DNA of 64,000 nucleotides from an uncultured Lachnospiraceae bacterium (GTDB taxonomy: Bacteria; Bacillota; Clostridia; Lachnospirales; Lachnospiraceae). Shown piece by piece: positions 8,975-18,495 of the stretch. Location: the NCBI GenBank assembly GCA_947588995.1, contig CANPZI010000010.1, positions 32,851 to 96,850 on the forward strand. The letters run 5' to 3'. Under the pieces are notes generated by a model. The model was not told the origin of the DNA and did no database searches. It saw only the letters and a list, made by a program, of their open reading frames with translations. Numbering within the stretch: the stretch's first letter is position 1; every line of letters starts with the position of its first letter. The position numbers and the translations under genes are program-made.

Positions 8975-10564
8975 ATGGGAGCAAAAGAATGTATTGCAGG
9001 CGGCAGGGCGGTGCTGGGCATTGAGTTCGGTTCCACCAGGATCAAGGCGGTGCTGACGGATGAGGACAACAAACCGATCGCATCAGGCGCGCATGACTGG
9101 GAGAACAGGCTGGAGAACGGCATCTGGACCTACAGTCTCGACGACATCTGGACGGGGCTGCAGGACTGCTACCGCAGACTGGCGGAGGACGTGCAGGCGC
9201 AGTACGGCGAGAAACTCGTGAAGCTTGGCGCGATCGGTTTCAGCGCCATGATGCACGGCTACATGGCTTTTAATGACAAAGGTGAACTGATGGTGCCTTT
9301 CCGCACCTGGAGAAACACGATCACCGAGGAAGCGTCGGAGAAACTGACGAAGCTGTTCAATTACCATATTCCGCAGCGGTGGACCATCGCCCATCTCTGC
9401 CAGGCAATCTTAAACGGTGAGGAGCATGTGGCGGATCTGAAGTTTGTGATTACGCTGGCCGGCTATATCCACTGGCAGCTGACGGGGGAGAAGATCGTCG
9501 GCGTAGGCGAGGCCTCCGGCATGTTCCCCATCGATATTGCCACGGGACAGTTCAACGGGAAGATGATTGATCAGTTCGACGCGGCGTTTGCGGACAAAGG
9601 ATTTTCCTGGAAACTGAGAGACATACTTCCCGCGGTCTATACGGCGGGACAGCAGGCGGGCGCGCTGACGGCGGAGGGAGCGAAGCTGCTCGATCCCACC
9701 GGTACACTGCAGCCGGGGATTCCGCTCTGTCCGCCGGAGGGTGACGCCGGCACAGGCATGGCGGCGACCAACAGCGTGGCGAAGCGCACCGGCAACGTGT
9801 CGGCCGGAACCAGTGTGTTCGGCATGATTGTGCTGGAAAAAGAACTGTCCAAAGTGTATGACGCCATCGATCTGGTGACCACGCCGGACGGCAGTCTGGT
9901 GGCTATGGTGCACTGCAACAACTGCACCTCGGACCTGAATGCCTGGGTAAACCTGTTCAGAGAGTATTCCGAGCTGATGGGCATGAAAGTAGATATGAAC
10001 GAACTGTACGGCAGTCTTTATCGCAAGGCATTGGAGGGAGACGACGACTGCGGCGGGCTTCTTGCCTACAACTATTTTTCGGGCGAGCATGTGACGGGCT
10101 TCAATGAGGGACGGCCGCTGTTTGTCCGCACCCCCGATGCGAAGTTTACTCTGGCAAACTTCATGAGGGTGCATCTGTTTACATCGCTCGGCGCATTAAA
10201 AACCGGGCTTGATATCCTGCTGCAGGAGGAGGGCGTGCAGGTGGACGAGATCCTCGGCCACGGCGGACTGTTCAAGACCAAAGGCGTGGGGCAGAGTATT
10301 CTCGCGGCGGCTATCGACGCGCCGGTCAGCGTAATGGAGACGGCAGGCGAGGGCGGCGCGTGGGGCATTGCGCTTCTGGCCTCCTATATGATCCACAAGA
10401 GTGCGGACGAGAGTCTGGCGGCTTTTCTGGACAGCAAGGTGTTCGCCGGGCAGAAAGGCGAGAAGCTGGCGCCGAAAGCTGCCGATGTGGAGGGATTCAA
10501 CAAGTTCATGAAGCGCTACAGCGCGGGACTTGCCGTCGAGAGAGCGGCGGTTGAGAACATATAG
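8975..10564 (+). CDS. FGGY-family carbohydrate kinase, probable L-ribulokinase
   Basis: This 529-residue kinase has the two-lobed FGGY architecture. The N-terminal phosphate-binding motif is [12 protein letters not shown] (about 14-25). A glycine-rich stretch, [11 protein letters not shown], lies near 271, and the ATP-binding motif [10 protein letters not shown] near 428. It lies between araA and araD, so phosphorylation of L-ribulose to L-ribulose 5-phosphate is the expected step and no other kinase in the locus could do it. It does not look like the classical E. coli AraB in length or motifs and may be a non-orthologous ribulokinase, so no gene symbol is given. AGAGGAGG precedes the start. 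Confidence 0.85.
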   Translation: MGAKECIAGGRAVLGIEFGSTRIKAVLTDEDNKPIASGAHDWENRLENGIWTYSLDDIWTGLQDCYRRLAEDVQAQYGEKLVKLGAIGFSAMMHGYMAFNDKGELMVPFRTWRNTITEEASEKLTKLFNYHIPQRWTIAHLCQAILNGEEHVADLKFVITLAGYIHWQLTGEKIVGVGEASGMFPIDIATGQFNGKMIDQFDAAFADKGFSWKLRDILPAVYTAGQQAGALTAEGAKLLDPTGTLQPGIPLCPPEGDAGTGMAATNSVAKRTGNVSAGTSVFGMIVLEKELSKVYDAIDLVTTPDGSLVAMVHCNNCTSDLNAWVNLFREYSELMGMKVDMNELYGSLYRKALEGDDDCGGLLAYNYFSGEHVTGFNEGRPLFVRTPDAKFTLANFMRVHLFTSLGALKTGLDILLQEEGVQVDEILGHGGLFKTKGVGQSILAAAIDAPVSVMETAGEGGAWGIALLASYMIHKSADESLAAFLDSKVFAGQKGEKLAPKAADVEGFNKFMKRYSAGLAVERAAVENI

Positions 10565-10646
10565 ACCGATAGAGCAGAGGGAGGGCTGCCCGAAAGCGGA
10601 CGCAGCTCTTCCCGACGAATCTGTTGCGGGAGAGGAGAGGAAGGAC

Positions 10647-11345
10647 ATGTTGGAAGAATTGAAAAAGCGCGTTTACGAGGCGAATATGCTTCTGCCAAAG
10701 TACGGGCTGGTCACGTTTACCTGGGGAAATGTCAGTGAGATCGACAGAGAGAGCGGCATCTTTGCCATCAAGCCGAGCGGCGTCGATTACGACAAGCTGA
10801 CGCCGGACGACATGGTGCTGATGGATCTGGACGGCAACAAGGTGGAGGGACGCTACAATCCCTCCTCGGATACGGCGACGCACCTGGAGTTATATAAGGC
10901 GTTTGCGGCAGTTGGAGGCGTGGTGCATACACACTCTCCCTACGCCACGAGCTGGGCGCAGGCGGGCCGGAGTATTCCCTGCTACGGCACGACGCATGCG
11001 GATTATTTCTACGGAGAGATTCCCTGCCTGAGATGTCTGAACGCGGACGAGATTGAGGAGGCCTACGAGAAAAACACGGGACTTCTGATCGTCGGTGAAT
11101 TTGGGCGCATGGGCAAGGATCCGGAGGCCGTTCCGGCGGCGCTGTGCAAGAATCACGGGCCTTTCGCCTGGGGTAAGGATGCCCACGAGGCGGTGCACAA
11201 TGCGGTTGTGCTCGAGGAGGTGGCGAAGATGGCTTACCGGGCGGAGACGATCAACCCGAAGGTCCAGCCTGCGCCGCAGGAGCTGCAGGATAAGCACTAT
11301 TACAGGAAGCACGGCGCGAACGCCTATTACGGGCAGGGTAAGTAA
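10647..11345 (+). CDS. araD: L-ribulose-5-phosphate 4-epimerase
   Basis: This 232-residue class II aldolase-fold enzyme converts L-ribulose 5-phosphate to D-xylulose 5-phosphate. Zinc ligands are visible as VHTHSPYA (about 95-97) and KNHGPFAWG (about 170). The start is ATG 10647 behind GAGAGGAAGG, giving the 231-232-residue length usual for AraD; the upstream extension to 10530 overlaps the kinase gene and is not conserved in character. Its product feeds directly into the transketolase and epimerase genes immediately downstream. Confidence 0.95.
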   Translation: MLEELKKRVYEANMLLPKYGLVTFTWGNVSEIDRESGIFAIKPSGVDYDKLTPDDMVLMDLDGNKVEGRYNPSSDTATHLELYKAFAAVGGVVHTHSPYATSWAQAGRSIPCYGTTHADYFYGEIPCLRCLNADEIEEAYEKNTGLLIVGEFGRMGKDPEAVPAALCKNHGPFAWGKDAHEAVHNAVVLEEVAKMAYRAETINPKVQPAPQELQDKHYYRKHGANAYYGQGK

Positions 11346-11465
11346 GACATGGCGCCATAGGCGCAAAACAGCAAGATCACACAACGCGGGAAGCAAAAAT
11401 TTGGTAGTGGCGGCGCAGAAATTGTGTTATTCTTGAGAAAAGAAAAAATCAGATGGAGGTTGGCG

Positions 11466-12305
11466 ATGAACAAGTTAGAGTTACAGAAAACAGCGAATGA
11501 AGTCCGCAAGGGCATCGTGGCGGCAGTGCACGGCGCCAAGGCGGGACATCCGGGCGGATCGCTGTCCGCTGCGGACATTTTTACCTATCTCTACTTCGAG
11601 GAGATGAATATCGATCCGAAGAATCCGAAGAAAGAGGACAGGGACCGCTTCGTGCTGTCCAAGGGACACACGGCGCCGGGGCTGTATTCCGTGCTGGCGA
11701 ACAGGGGCTATTTTCCGGTGGAGGATCTGCCGACGCTCAGACATCTCGGCTCCTATCTGCAGGGGCATCCCTGTATGCAGGAGACACCGGGCGTAGATAT
11801 GTCGTCGGGTTCTCTCGGACAGGGCATCTCCGCGGCGGTAGGCATGGCGCTGGCCGGCAAGATGGACAATAAGAGCTACAGGGTATATACGCTGTTGGGC
11901 GACGGCGAGCTGGAGGAAGGCCAGGTGTGGGAGGCATCCATGTTCGCGGGGCACAGGAAGCTGGATAATCTCGTGGTGATCGTGGACAATAACGGTCTGC
12001 AGATCGACGGCAGCATCGACGACGTGTGCTCTCCGAATCCGATCGACAAGAAATTCGAGGCGTTTAACTTCCATGTCATCAAGATCGACGGCAATGATTT
12101 CGATCAGCTTGACGCGGCTTTCAAGGAGGCGCGGGCGACCAAGGGTATGCCGACGGCTATCATCTGCAAGACCCTCAAGGGCAAGGGCGTATCGTTCATG
12201 GAGGGCAATGTAGACTGGCACGGCAAGGCGCCCAACGACGAGCAGTTTGCGGTTGCGATGGCAGATCTGGAGAAGATCAGTGAAGAATTGGGAGGTGCGA
12301 ACTAA
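11466..12305 (+). CDS. Transketolase, N-terminal subunit
   Basis: This 279-residue protein carries the thiamine-diphosphate-binding half of transketolase. Visible motifs are GHPGGSLSAADI near residue 25 and the TPP motif GDGELEEGQVWEA ending in VDNNGLQIDG (about 140-180). The start is ATG 11466 with GATGGAGG upstream. Transketolase split into two genes is common in Clostridia and archaea and is not a frameshift: the next gene starts at the last base of this stop codon. It acts on xylulose 5-phosphate and ribose or erythrose 4-phosphate, completing pentose entry into glycolysis. Confidence 0.94.
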   Translation: MNKLELQKTANEVRKGIVAAVHGAKAGHPGGSLSAADIFTYLYFEEMNIDPKNPKKEDRDRFVLSKGHTAPGLYSVLANRGYFPVEDLPTLRHLGSYLQGHPCMQETPGVDMSSGSLGQGISAAVGMALAGKMDNKSYRVYTLLGDGELEEGQVWEASMFAGHRKLDNLVVIVDNNGLQIDGSIDDVCSPNPIDKKFEAFNFHVIKIDGNDFDQLDAAFKEARATKGMPTAIICKTLKGKGVSFMEGNVDWHGKAPNDEQFAVAMADLEKISEELGGAN

Positions 12306-13246
12306 TGGCGGATGTAAAAAAGATAGCGACACGTGACAGCTATGGAAACGCGCTGGCCGAGTGCGGCGCCGAGTATCCGAATCTGGTTGTGCTGGATGCC
12401 GATCTGGCGAACGCGACCAAAACGCTTGTATTCAAGAAAGCGTTTCCGGACAGGCATATCGACTGCGGTATCGCGGAGGCCAATATGACGGGCGTTGCGG
12501 CCGGCCTTGCGACCTGCGGCAAGATTCCTTTTATCAGTTCTTTCGCCATGTTTGCGGCGGGACGAAACTTCGAGCAGGTCAGGAACTCCATCGGCTACCC
12601 GCATCTGAATGTGAAGATCGGCGCGACTCACGCCGGCATCACGGTGGGTGAGGACGGTGCGTCCCACCAGTGTCTGGAAGATATTGCGCTCATGCGGACG
12701 ATTCCGGGCATGACGGTCATCGTTCCCTCCGACGATGTGGAGGCGAAAGCGGCGGTGCGCGCGGCGATCGAGTATCAGGGCCCCGTTTTCCTGCGCTTCG
12801 GACGCGCGGCTGTGCCGGTGATCAACGACAGGCCGGACTATAAGTTCGAGATGGGCAAGGGTGTGCTGCTGCGCGAGGGTAAGGACGTGACGATCATCGC
12901 GACAGGCATCACGGTTTCCTCCGCTCTGGAGGCGGCGGATATGCTCGCGGCGGACGGCGTCAGCGCGGAGGTGATCAATATTCACACCATCAAGCCCTTA
13001 GACGAGGAGATCATCATTGCCTCCGCGAAGAAGACCGGCAAAGTTGTGACGGCGGAGGAACACAGCGTGATCGGCGGGCTGGGCAGCGCGGTGTGCGACT
13101 GCTTATCCATGCACTGTCCGACTCCCGTATACAAGATCGGCATGCAGGATATTTTCGGTGAATCCGGCACGGCGGCCGCGCTTGTGGAGAAGTACGGCCT
13201 GGACGGCAAGGGCGTGTACGCTTCGGTCAAAAAATTCTTATCGTAA
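12305..13246 (+). CDS. Transketolase, C-terminal subunit
   Basis: This 313-residue partner of the preceding subunit contains the pyrimidine-binding domain (about 1-180, with DCGIAEANMTGVAAGLA and HAGITVGEDGASHQ) and the C-terminal transketolase domain (about 190-310). Its ATG overlaps the TAA of the N-terminal subunit gene (TAATG), with the site GGGAGG inside that gene, so the two are translationally coupled and made in equal amounts. The combined length of about 590 residues is near that of single-chain transketolases. Confidence 0.94.
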   Translation: MADVKKIATRDSYGNALAECGAEYPNLVVLDADLANATKTLVFKKAFPDRHIDCGIAEANMTGVAAGLATCGKIPFISSFAMFAAGRNFEQVRNSIGYPHLNVKIGATHAGITVGEDGASHQCLEDIALMRTIPGMTVIVPSDDVEAKAAVRAAIEYQGPVFLRFGRAAVPVINDRPDYKFEMGKGVLLREGKDVTIIATGITVSSALEAADMLAADGVSAEVINIHTIKPLDEEIIIASAKKTGKVVTAEEHSVIGGLGSAVCDCLSMHCPTPVYKIGMQDIFGESGTAAALVEKYGLDGKGVYASVKKFLS

Positions 13247-13300
13247 CGCCTGAGGCGGGCAGTCCGTATCATAATATGATGACAGGAAGTTTGGAAAGGC

Positions 13301-13981
13301 ATGGGCATACAGATGTCTGACGGTTCTATGAGAAAAAATATATTGTCGCCTTCCATACTGGCGGCGGATTTTTCCGTCCTGGGAGAGCAGATCAGGGAGG
13401 CGGAGGCGGCAGGCGCCGCGTATCTTCACATCGATGTGATGGACGGTGTGTTCGTGCCCTCGATCTCTTTTGGGATGCCTGTCGTGAAAAGCATACGCAG
13501 GATTACCGGGATGGTGTTTGACGTTCATCTCATGATCGTGGGGCCTGAGCGCTATATCAAGGAATTTGCGCAGTGCGGCGCGGACAGCATCACGTTTCAT
13601 CTGGAGGCGGCGGAGGACGCCGAGGATCTGATTGAGCAGATTCACGGCCTGGGCTGCAGGGCGGGCATGTCGATCAAACCGCAGACGCCTGTGGAGGCGG
13701 TCAGGAAGTATCTGAAACATCTGGATATGCTGCTGGTGATGACGGTGGAACCCGGCTTCGGCGGCCAGCAGTATATACCGGAATCCACGGAGCGTATCCG
13801 ACAGATCAGGCAGATGGCCGAGGAGCTGCGGACTGACCTGGATATTCAGGTGGACGGCGGCATCACCAGAGAGAATGTCCGTACGGTACTGGATGCCGGG
13901 GCCAATGTGATCGTTGCCGGCTCGGCCGTTTTTAAGGGCAATATCACGGAAAATATACACGCATTGACGGCGCAGTTCTAA
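13301..13981 (+). CDS. rpe: Ribulose-phosphate 3-epimerase
   Basis: This TIM-barrel enzyme interconverts ribulose 5-phosphate and xylulose 5-phosphate. The landmarks are SPSILAADFSVL, HIDVMDGVFVPSISFG (metal and substrate residues), MTVEPGFGGQ and QVDGGI. The annotated start is ATG 13301, but the GGAAAGG site is very close to it. ATG 13313 or ATG 13328 (just before RKNILSPSIL) would also fit the family, so the first 4-9 residues are uncertain. It is the last gene of the pentose module and ends inside a strong terminator. Confidence 0.95.
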   Translation: MGIQMSDGSMRKNILSPSILAADFSVLGEQIREAEAAGAAYLHIDVMDGVFVPSISFGMPVVKSIRRITGMVFDVHLMIVGPERYIKEFAQCGADSITFHLEAAEDAEDLIEQIHGLGCRAGMSIKPQTPVEAVRKYLKHLDMLLVMTVEPGFGGQQYIPESTERIRQIRQMAEELRTDLDIQVDGGITRENVRTVLDAGANVIVAGSAVFKGNITENIHALTAQF

Positions 13982-13998
13982 GCTGCGCCGTCTTTCGT
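13966..13998 (+). terminator. Terminator of the pentose operon
   Basis: A perfect 10-bp stem, GACGGCGCAG with CTGCGCCGTC, encloses a short loop containing the rpe stop codon. TTTCGTT follows. Confidence 0.85.
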
Positions 13999-14225
13999 TG
14001 CCGGCTTCGCCGCTGATACACAATAATTTGTTGTAAAACGGCAAAAATAAGCACAAAGTGGATAAAGAGAACTTCGCGCACTGTAGTCGAATTAAACTGA
14101 TAGTCAGATAGTTTTGTCTGCAAAAGCGAACGATATCTGTTGGTGCGGACTTCAGAGCATGTCAAAATGTACAATATAACTACACATTGCGTTTAATTTT
14201 CGGGATAAACAGCCAAAAAATCTGC

Positions 14226-14306
14226 TTGCCATTCTACGAAATATCAAATAGTATTGAAATAAGGAATGTTTTTTAATACTATGACTACAATGTCTATGCG
14301 TTGTAG
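14226..14306 (+). promoter_or_regulatory. Promoter and operator-like repeats of the BlaI-like operon
   Basis: The 342-bp gene-free stretch before the BlaI-like gene holds TTGCCA (14226-14231), a 17-bp spacer and TAGTAT (14249-14254). Two inverted repeats follow: TAGTATT with AATACTA (14249-14281) and CTACAA with TTGTAG (14285-14306). The second has the TACA/TGTA character of BlaI/MecI operators. The remaining bases from 13999 to 14225 show no gene. Confidence 0.55.
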
Positions 14307-14323
14307 AGATGCAGGAGGCAGAT

Positions 14324-14704
14324 ATGAAACTTGAAAATTTAACGGATTGTGAGCAGTTGGTAATGAAGACGGTTTGGGACGCTGCCGAAGAACTTAGTCT
14401 GATGGAGGTTATGCAGCGCGTAAACAGTAAGTACCATAAGAATTGGAAGCCTCAGACGGTATCCACTTTTCTGGCCAGACTGGTGCGAAAGGGCTATCTG
14501 AGACACTACCGACAGGGAAGGCTGTTTTTCTATCAGATTCTCGTTCCGTTGGAAGAGTACAAAGGCCAGTTGACCAGCGACTATGTGAATTTCTGGAATC
14601 ACGACAATGCAGATGAGTTTCTCTGTGCGCTTGCGCAGGAAAGACCATTACGGCAAGATGAGATCGAAAGGATACAGACGCTGATCGATGGACTGGGCGA
14701 GTAA
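14324..14704 (+). CDS. BlaI/MecI-family transcriptional repressor
   Basis: This 126-residue winged-helix protein belongs to the penicillinase-repressor family. The DNA-binding part runs from about residue 5 to 80 (ELSLMEVMQRVNSK..WKPQTVSTFLARLVRKGYL). The C-terminal dimerisation helices match the usual 120-130 residues. The start is ATG 14324 with GGAGG eight bases upstream. It overlaps the downstream M56 metalloprotease gene by 17 nt, the standard blaI-blaR1 arrangement in which the membrane protease triggers cleavage of the repressor. No beta-lactamase gene is adjacent, so the regulated target may be the operon itself or an unlinked gene. Confidence 0.9.
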   Translation: MKLENLTDCEQLVMKTVWDAAEELSLMEVMQRVNSKYHKNWKPQTVSTFLARLVRKGYLRHYRQGRLFFYQILVPLEEYKGQLTSDYVNFWNHDNADEFLCALAQERPLRQDEIERIQTLIDGLGE

Positions 14705-16097
14705 TTTCTTTATCGTATTGTTGATCACAGATATCACGGGAACGATATTCTTTCTGGCAGGATGGTTACTTGGGAAAAGAACTAACAATGACGTCGCGTT
14801 TCTGCGGTTTCTCACCGACGCGGCGATCGCGGCATTCCTGCTTCCTTTCGTCTACACCGTTCTGTATCTCGCAAAACGAATCACAGTGATTACCATTATA
14901 AGCGATATCAATCTGTTTTACGGCACGCCCCTGACACTGAGACTGAGTGCGGTGTTGGGGCGGGCGTGGATCGGCCTTATCTTCGCGCTGCTGGCCTATC
15001 GCCTGATGCACCTGTTCCGCTGGCGCATGGTGTGCCGGGGCAATATTCCGGAGGAGGACGAGACGGTTCGGCGGATCTTCGACGAACTCTGCGGCGAGTT
15101 CGGGATTCAGGGCCGGGTTTCGCTGCACAGGAACGATTCCGTGGACATGCCGTGTATTACCTACTGCCACGGGTTTACGGTGATCCTGCCGCTGGTGGAC
15201 TACACGGAGAAAGAGGCGGAAGTGGTGCTCTGCCACGAGCTGTGCCACTATCTGAACCGGGATCTGTTCCTGAAATCCGTTGGCGGCCTGATGACCCTGA
15301 TCCATGTGTTCAATCCTGCGGTGCATATCCTGCTGCGGCAGGCGGATCGGATCTGTGAGATCTACTGTGACAGGGCGGCCTGCGGAAAAGGGGAGAAGCG
15401 GTTTACCAAGAGGGAATATTTTCAGGTGATTCTGGAGGCGCTGATCAACGACGGCAAGAAGAATCGGTACCAGCTGTTTACGCTGGTGGACGATAGATCA
15501 GATTATGAAAGGAGGGTGGAATACATGCGGGACTATCAGGTAAAAGGCGGATTGAAAAAGGGAACTGCCCTGGCGTTCGCGCTGTGCTTCCTGTGCGGCA
15601 GCAGTATGACGTCGTTCGCGGCGGGCGACGGCGTGGCCTCTGCCTACGGCGGTGTGGCCGCGGCGACCAGCGAGTGGTCTGTGCCCGATGTGGATACGGA
15701 GGAAGCGGACGCGCTGGCGGACGAGGCTGCCGCGCGGGCCATCGCGGAGGAGCAGGGATTTGACCCCGCCAGCGTGAAAGTGATGCGGGAGGGGATGACA
15801 CAGTCGGACGACGGCCTGTGGAATATCAGGTGGATTATACCGCCGGGAGAGACTTACGTGACCACCGGTTTCAAGGAGCACGAGGGGGATCAGGTGATCG
15901 TGGTGGTGGCGGGGACGCCGGACGATATCCTCTTCCGCACCGGCATCAAGGATCCCGACGCGATTATGTGGTATTATGAGGACACCGACAAGATTGGTTT
16001 TAATTTTACTGTGGAAAAAGACGGCAGGCACTATTTCTTCGTGAAGAACATGGACGAGGAAAGGGATCTGGATGTCTCGGCGGCAATCGCCAAATAA
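14688..16097 (+). CDS. BlaR1-like M56 family membrane metallopeptidase
   Basis: This is a 469-residue membrane protein with hydrophobic segments near residues 3-25, 40-65, 90-115 and 285-310. A cytoplasmic zinc-protease loop carries HELCH (about 183-187) with a downstream Glu in RICEIYCDRAAC. This is the M56 domain of BlaR1/MecR1. Unlike those sensors, the part after the last membrane segment is only about 155 residues and lacks a penicillin-binding SxxK/SxN/KTG set. It contains instead a small domain beginning AARAIAEEQGFDPASVKV and ending in a WYYEDTDKIGFNF-type strand pair. The signal sensed is therefore unknown. It is translationally coupled to the BlaI-like repressor. Confidence 0.85.
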   Translation: MDWASNFFIVLLITDITGTIFFLAGWLLGKRTNNDVAFLRFLTDAAIAAFLLPFVYTVLYLAKRITVITIISDINLFYGTPLTLRLSAVLGRAWIGLIFALLAYRLMHLFRWRMVCRGNIPEEDETVRRIFDELCGEFGIQGRVSLHRNDSVDMPCITYCHGFTVILPLVDYTEKEAEVVLCHELCHYLNRDLFLKSVGGLMTLIHVFNPAVHILLRQADRICEIYCDRAACGKGEKRFTKREYFQVILEALINDGKKNRYQLFTLVDDRSDYERRVEYMRDYQVKGGLKKGTALAFALCFLCGSSMTSFAAGDGVASAYGGVAAATSEWSVPDVDTEEADALADEAAARAIAEEQGFDPASVKVMREGMTQSDDGLWNIRWIIPPGETYVTTGFKEHEGDQVIVVVAGTPDDILFRTGIKDPDAIMWYYEDTDKIGFNFTVEKDGRHYFFVKNMDEERDLDVSAAIAK

Positions 16098-16171
16098 CAT
16101 CGCTACATACTGGAGTTTCTGACGCTGTCTCCGGCAGATATCGGAGACGGTGACATGCTTCAGGTGTAAAA

Positions 16172-16227
16172 AGGGAAAAGCCGCGGTTGTGACGAGAAAT
16201 CGCACGACCGCGGCTCTTTTTACGCGG
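16172..16227. terminator. Bidirectional terminator between convergent genes
   Basis: AGCCGCGGT pairs with ACCGCGGCT across a 17-nt loop that has its own GTG/CAC pairing. The stem is flanked by an A-rich run on the left and CTTTTTAC on the right, so it can stop transcripts from both sides. Confidence 0.85.
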
Positions 16228-16240
16228 GCAATGAGCAGGA

Positions 16241-16600
16241 CTATTTAACCCGCCGGATGGAGTTGCGCAGCATCAGCAGTTCATAGTAATCCAGCAGAGC
16301 CTGTGTATTTTGCTTGTCGAGTTCCACCACTGTGTTGACGAAATCGCTGACGGTGTATTCGTCGGAGAGCTTATAGCTCAGTGTGTTGAGACTTGCCTTG
16401 TAGTTTGTGCGCTGCAGCAGATAGTCCGTGGAGACGTCGAAGTAGTCCGCCAGCCGTATCAGCGTGTTCAGGTCGGGCAGATGGACGCCTTTTTCGTAAT
16501 TGGAGATGGTCGATACGGTCATGTTCAGATGATCTGCCACATCTCTCTGCAGGACACCCTTTTCCTTGCGCAGTTCTGTTAGCAATTTACCGAATTCCAT
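16241..16600 (-). CDS. XRE-family transcriptional regulator
   Basis: This 119-residue protein has an N-terminal Cro/C1-type helix-turn-helix (about 3-60; KGVLQRDVADHLNMTVSTIS then NYEKGVHLPD). A C-terminal helical tail of about 55 residues has no recognisable ligand domain. The start is ATG 16600 behind GGTGGGAAAG; the longer frame to 16663 lacks a site. It is divergent from the GH9 gene, with 239 bp between them, so it may regulate that gene. That is inference from position only. Confidence 0.85.
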   Translation of the reverse strand: MEFGKLLTELRKEKGVLQRDVADHLNMTVSTISNYEKGVHLPDLNTLIRLADYFDVSTDYLLQRTNYKASLNTLSYKLSDEYTVSDFVNTVVELDKQNTQALLDYYELLMLRNSIRRVK

Positions 16601-16839
16601 AGCTTTCCCACCATTTGACAAATTTTTATCAATTTTAGAATGATTTGACAGGGAATAAAACAAAAGTATACAAAATATTTAAAACAGGAAAAGATCTGGC
16701 AGAAAATTCCATCTTACGTGAATTCAAAATCACGCGGCGTGAAATTTGGCGGCGCACTTGAAAACGGACGGGTCATGGGTTACTATGTGTTTATATCCAT
16801 CAGACATGCAGTGCTTTTGAGAAGCGGAACGGAGGGAAT

Positions 16840-18441
16840 ATGGCAATTTATTGCGACCAGACGGGATATCTGCCCGCGGGCAGAAAGACGGCGGTGATGA
16901 CGGCGGGACGGCGTTTCTTGCTCGTCAGGGAGACGGGCGAGACTGTTTTGGAGGGAAATGCGCGGGACCGCGGCGAGGACCGGGCTTCGGGCGACCATGT
17001 GTACGAGGCGGATTTCAGCGCGGTCAGGGAGGACGGCGTCTACTATGTGCAGAACGATGCGGGCGAGAAATCGCATCCTTTTCGGATCGGGCAGGGCGTC
17101 TACCGCGCACTGCAGAGAGATCTGACAAAAGCCCTGTACTATCAGCGCTGCGGCTGCGCGTTGGAGGAGAAGTATGCCGGGGCGTACACGCATCCGTGCT
17201 GTCATATGGAGGACGCGGTGCTGTGGGAGGACAGAAAGGTCACGAGAGAAGTGCGGGGCGGCTGGCATGATGCGGGTGACTACGGGCGCTATGTCTCTCC
17301 CGCGGCGGTGGCGGTCGGTCATCTGCTCTACGCTTATACGCTGTTCCCGGAGAGTTTCCGGGAGAGCCTTAACATACCTGAGTCCGGCAACGGCGTGCCG
17401 GATGTGCTGAACGAGTGCCGCTATGAACTGGAGTGGCTGCTCAAGATGCAGGATTCGGAGGGCGGCGCGTACCATAAACTGACGGCGGAGCGCCATGCGG
17501 ATTTTATCATGCCGGAGGAAGATCGGGACCGCTTCTATCTGTTCCCGGTGTCCTCTATGGCGACGGCGGACTACGCGGCGGTGACGGCGCTGGCCTCCCG
17601 GGTGTATCGCGCTTACGACGGGGCGTTCGCGGACCGGCTGTTTCAGGCGGCGCAGCGCGCGTGGGCGTGGCTGGAGCGAAATCCGCAGTATGTCGGTTTC
17701 CGCAATCCGGCAGGCTGCAATACGGGCGAGTACGACGATGACTGCGATCTGGACGAGAGGCTCTGGGCCGCGGCGGAAATGCTGACGAGTACCGGCGAAG
17801 CGAAATATCAGGATAAGCTGACGGAGCTGCTCGGCGGGGATCTGTCCCTGACTGATTTCGGCTGGACGGACGTGTCGGGGTTCGCGGCGCTGGCGGTGCT
17901 GACGGACAGGGCGCGCCGGGCCTCCGCGGACAGTGTGGAGACGCTGCGGCGGGCGGTTCTCGCGGAGGCGGACCGGCTGGTAAGCCTGTCGCAGGCCTCC
18001 GGCTACGGCGTGGCGATGGAACCTGAGGACTACGTCTGGGGCAGCAATATGGTGGTGCTGAACCGCGCTATGCTGCTGGTGCTGGCGGCGCTTTTGACGG
18101 ATGAGAACGCTAAATACGAGCAGGCGGCGCTGGCGCAGCTGCACTATCTGCTGGGCATGAATGCGGTGGACTACAGCTATGTGACGGGACACGGAGAGCA
18201 CGCGTACAGCCATCCGCACAATCGTCCCACGGAGTGCGACGGTATCGAGGCGCCCATGCCCGGCTGGGTCAGCGGCGGCCCGTTCAAGACGCCGGCGGAT
18301 GCGGTGGGGATCGAGCGGATTCCGGCTGGGACGCCGCCCATGAAGTGTTATCTGGATCACGCGATGTGCTATTCGCTGAATGAGATCACAATCTACTGGA
18401 ATTCGCCCGCGGTGTTTGTGACGGCATATTTTAACCGGTGA
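16840..18441 (+). CDS. Glycoside hydrolase family 9 (cytosolic beta-glucanase/cellodextrinase-like)
   Basis: The 533 residues comprise an N-terminal Ig-like domain (CelD_N type, about 1-80) and a GH9 (alpha/alpha)6 barrel (about 85-530). The nucleophile-side motif GWHDAGDYGRYV is at about 139-150. The C-terminal PROSITE-type signature runs from YLD..CYSLNE to the trailing WNS (about 503-523), with the acid catalyst Glu in SLNEIT. There is no signal peptide, anchor, dockerin or carbohydrate-binding module, so the protein should stay in the cytoplasm. There it could cleave imported beta-1,4 or mixed-linkage oligosaccharides. GGAGGG precedes ATG 16840. The substrate cannot be told from sequence. 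Confidence 0.9.
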   Translation: MAIYCDQTGYLPAGRKTAVMTAGRRFLLVRETGETVLEGNARDRGEDRASGDHVYEADFSAVREDGVYYVQNDAGEKSHPFRIGQGVYRALQRDLTKALYYQRCGCALEEKYAGAYTHPCCHMEDAVLWEDRKVTREVRGGWHDAGDYGRYVSPAAVAVGHLLYAYTLFPESFRESLNIPESGNGVPDVLNECRYELEWLLKMQDSEGGAYHKLTAERHADFIMPEEDRDRFYLFPVSSMATADYAAVTALASRVYRAYDGAFADRLFQAAQRAWAWLERNPQYVGFRNPAGCNTGEYDDDCDLDERLWAAAEMLTSTGEAKYQDKLTELLGGDLSLTDFGWTDVSGFAALAVLTDRARRASADSVETLRRAVLAEADRLVSLSQASGYGVAMEPEDYVWGSNMVVLNRAMLLVLAALLTDENAKYEQAALAQLHYLLGMNAVDYSYVTGHGEHAYSHPHNRPTECDGIEAPMPGWVSGGPFKTPADAVGIERIPAGTPPMKCYLDHAMCYSLNEITIYWNSPAVFVTAYFNR

Positions 18442-18495
18442 CCGGGCGAAGAAACCGCGGACGGAGCGGACTGCGGGAAGAATGGGGCGGACAGG

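Noticed and set aside
12361..13246. Possible frameshift splitting a single transketolase
   Set aside because: The two halves are separate, coupled genes with the TAATG overlap and correct domain boundaries, a known natural arrangement.
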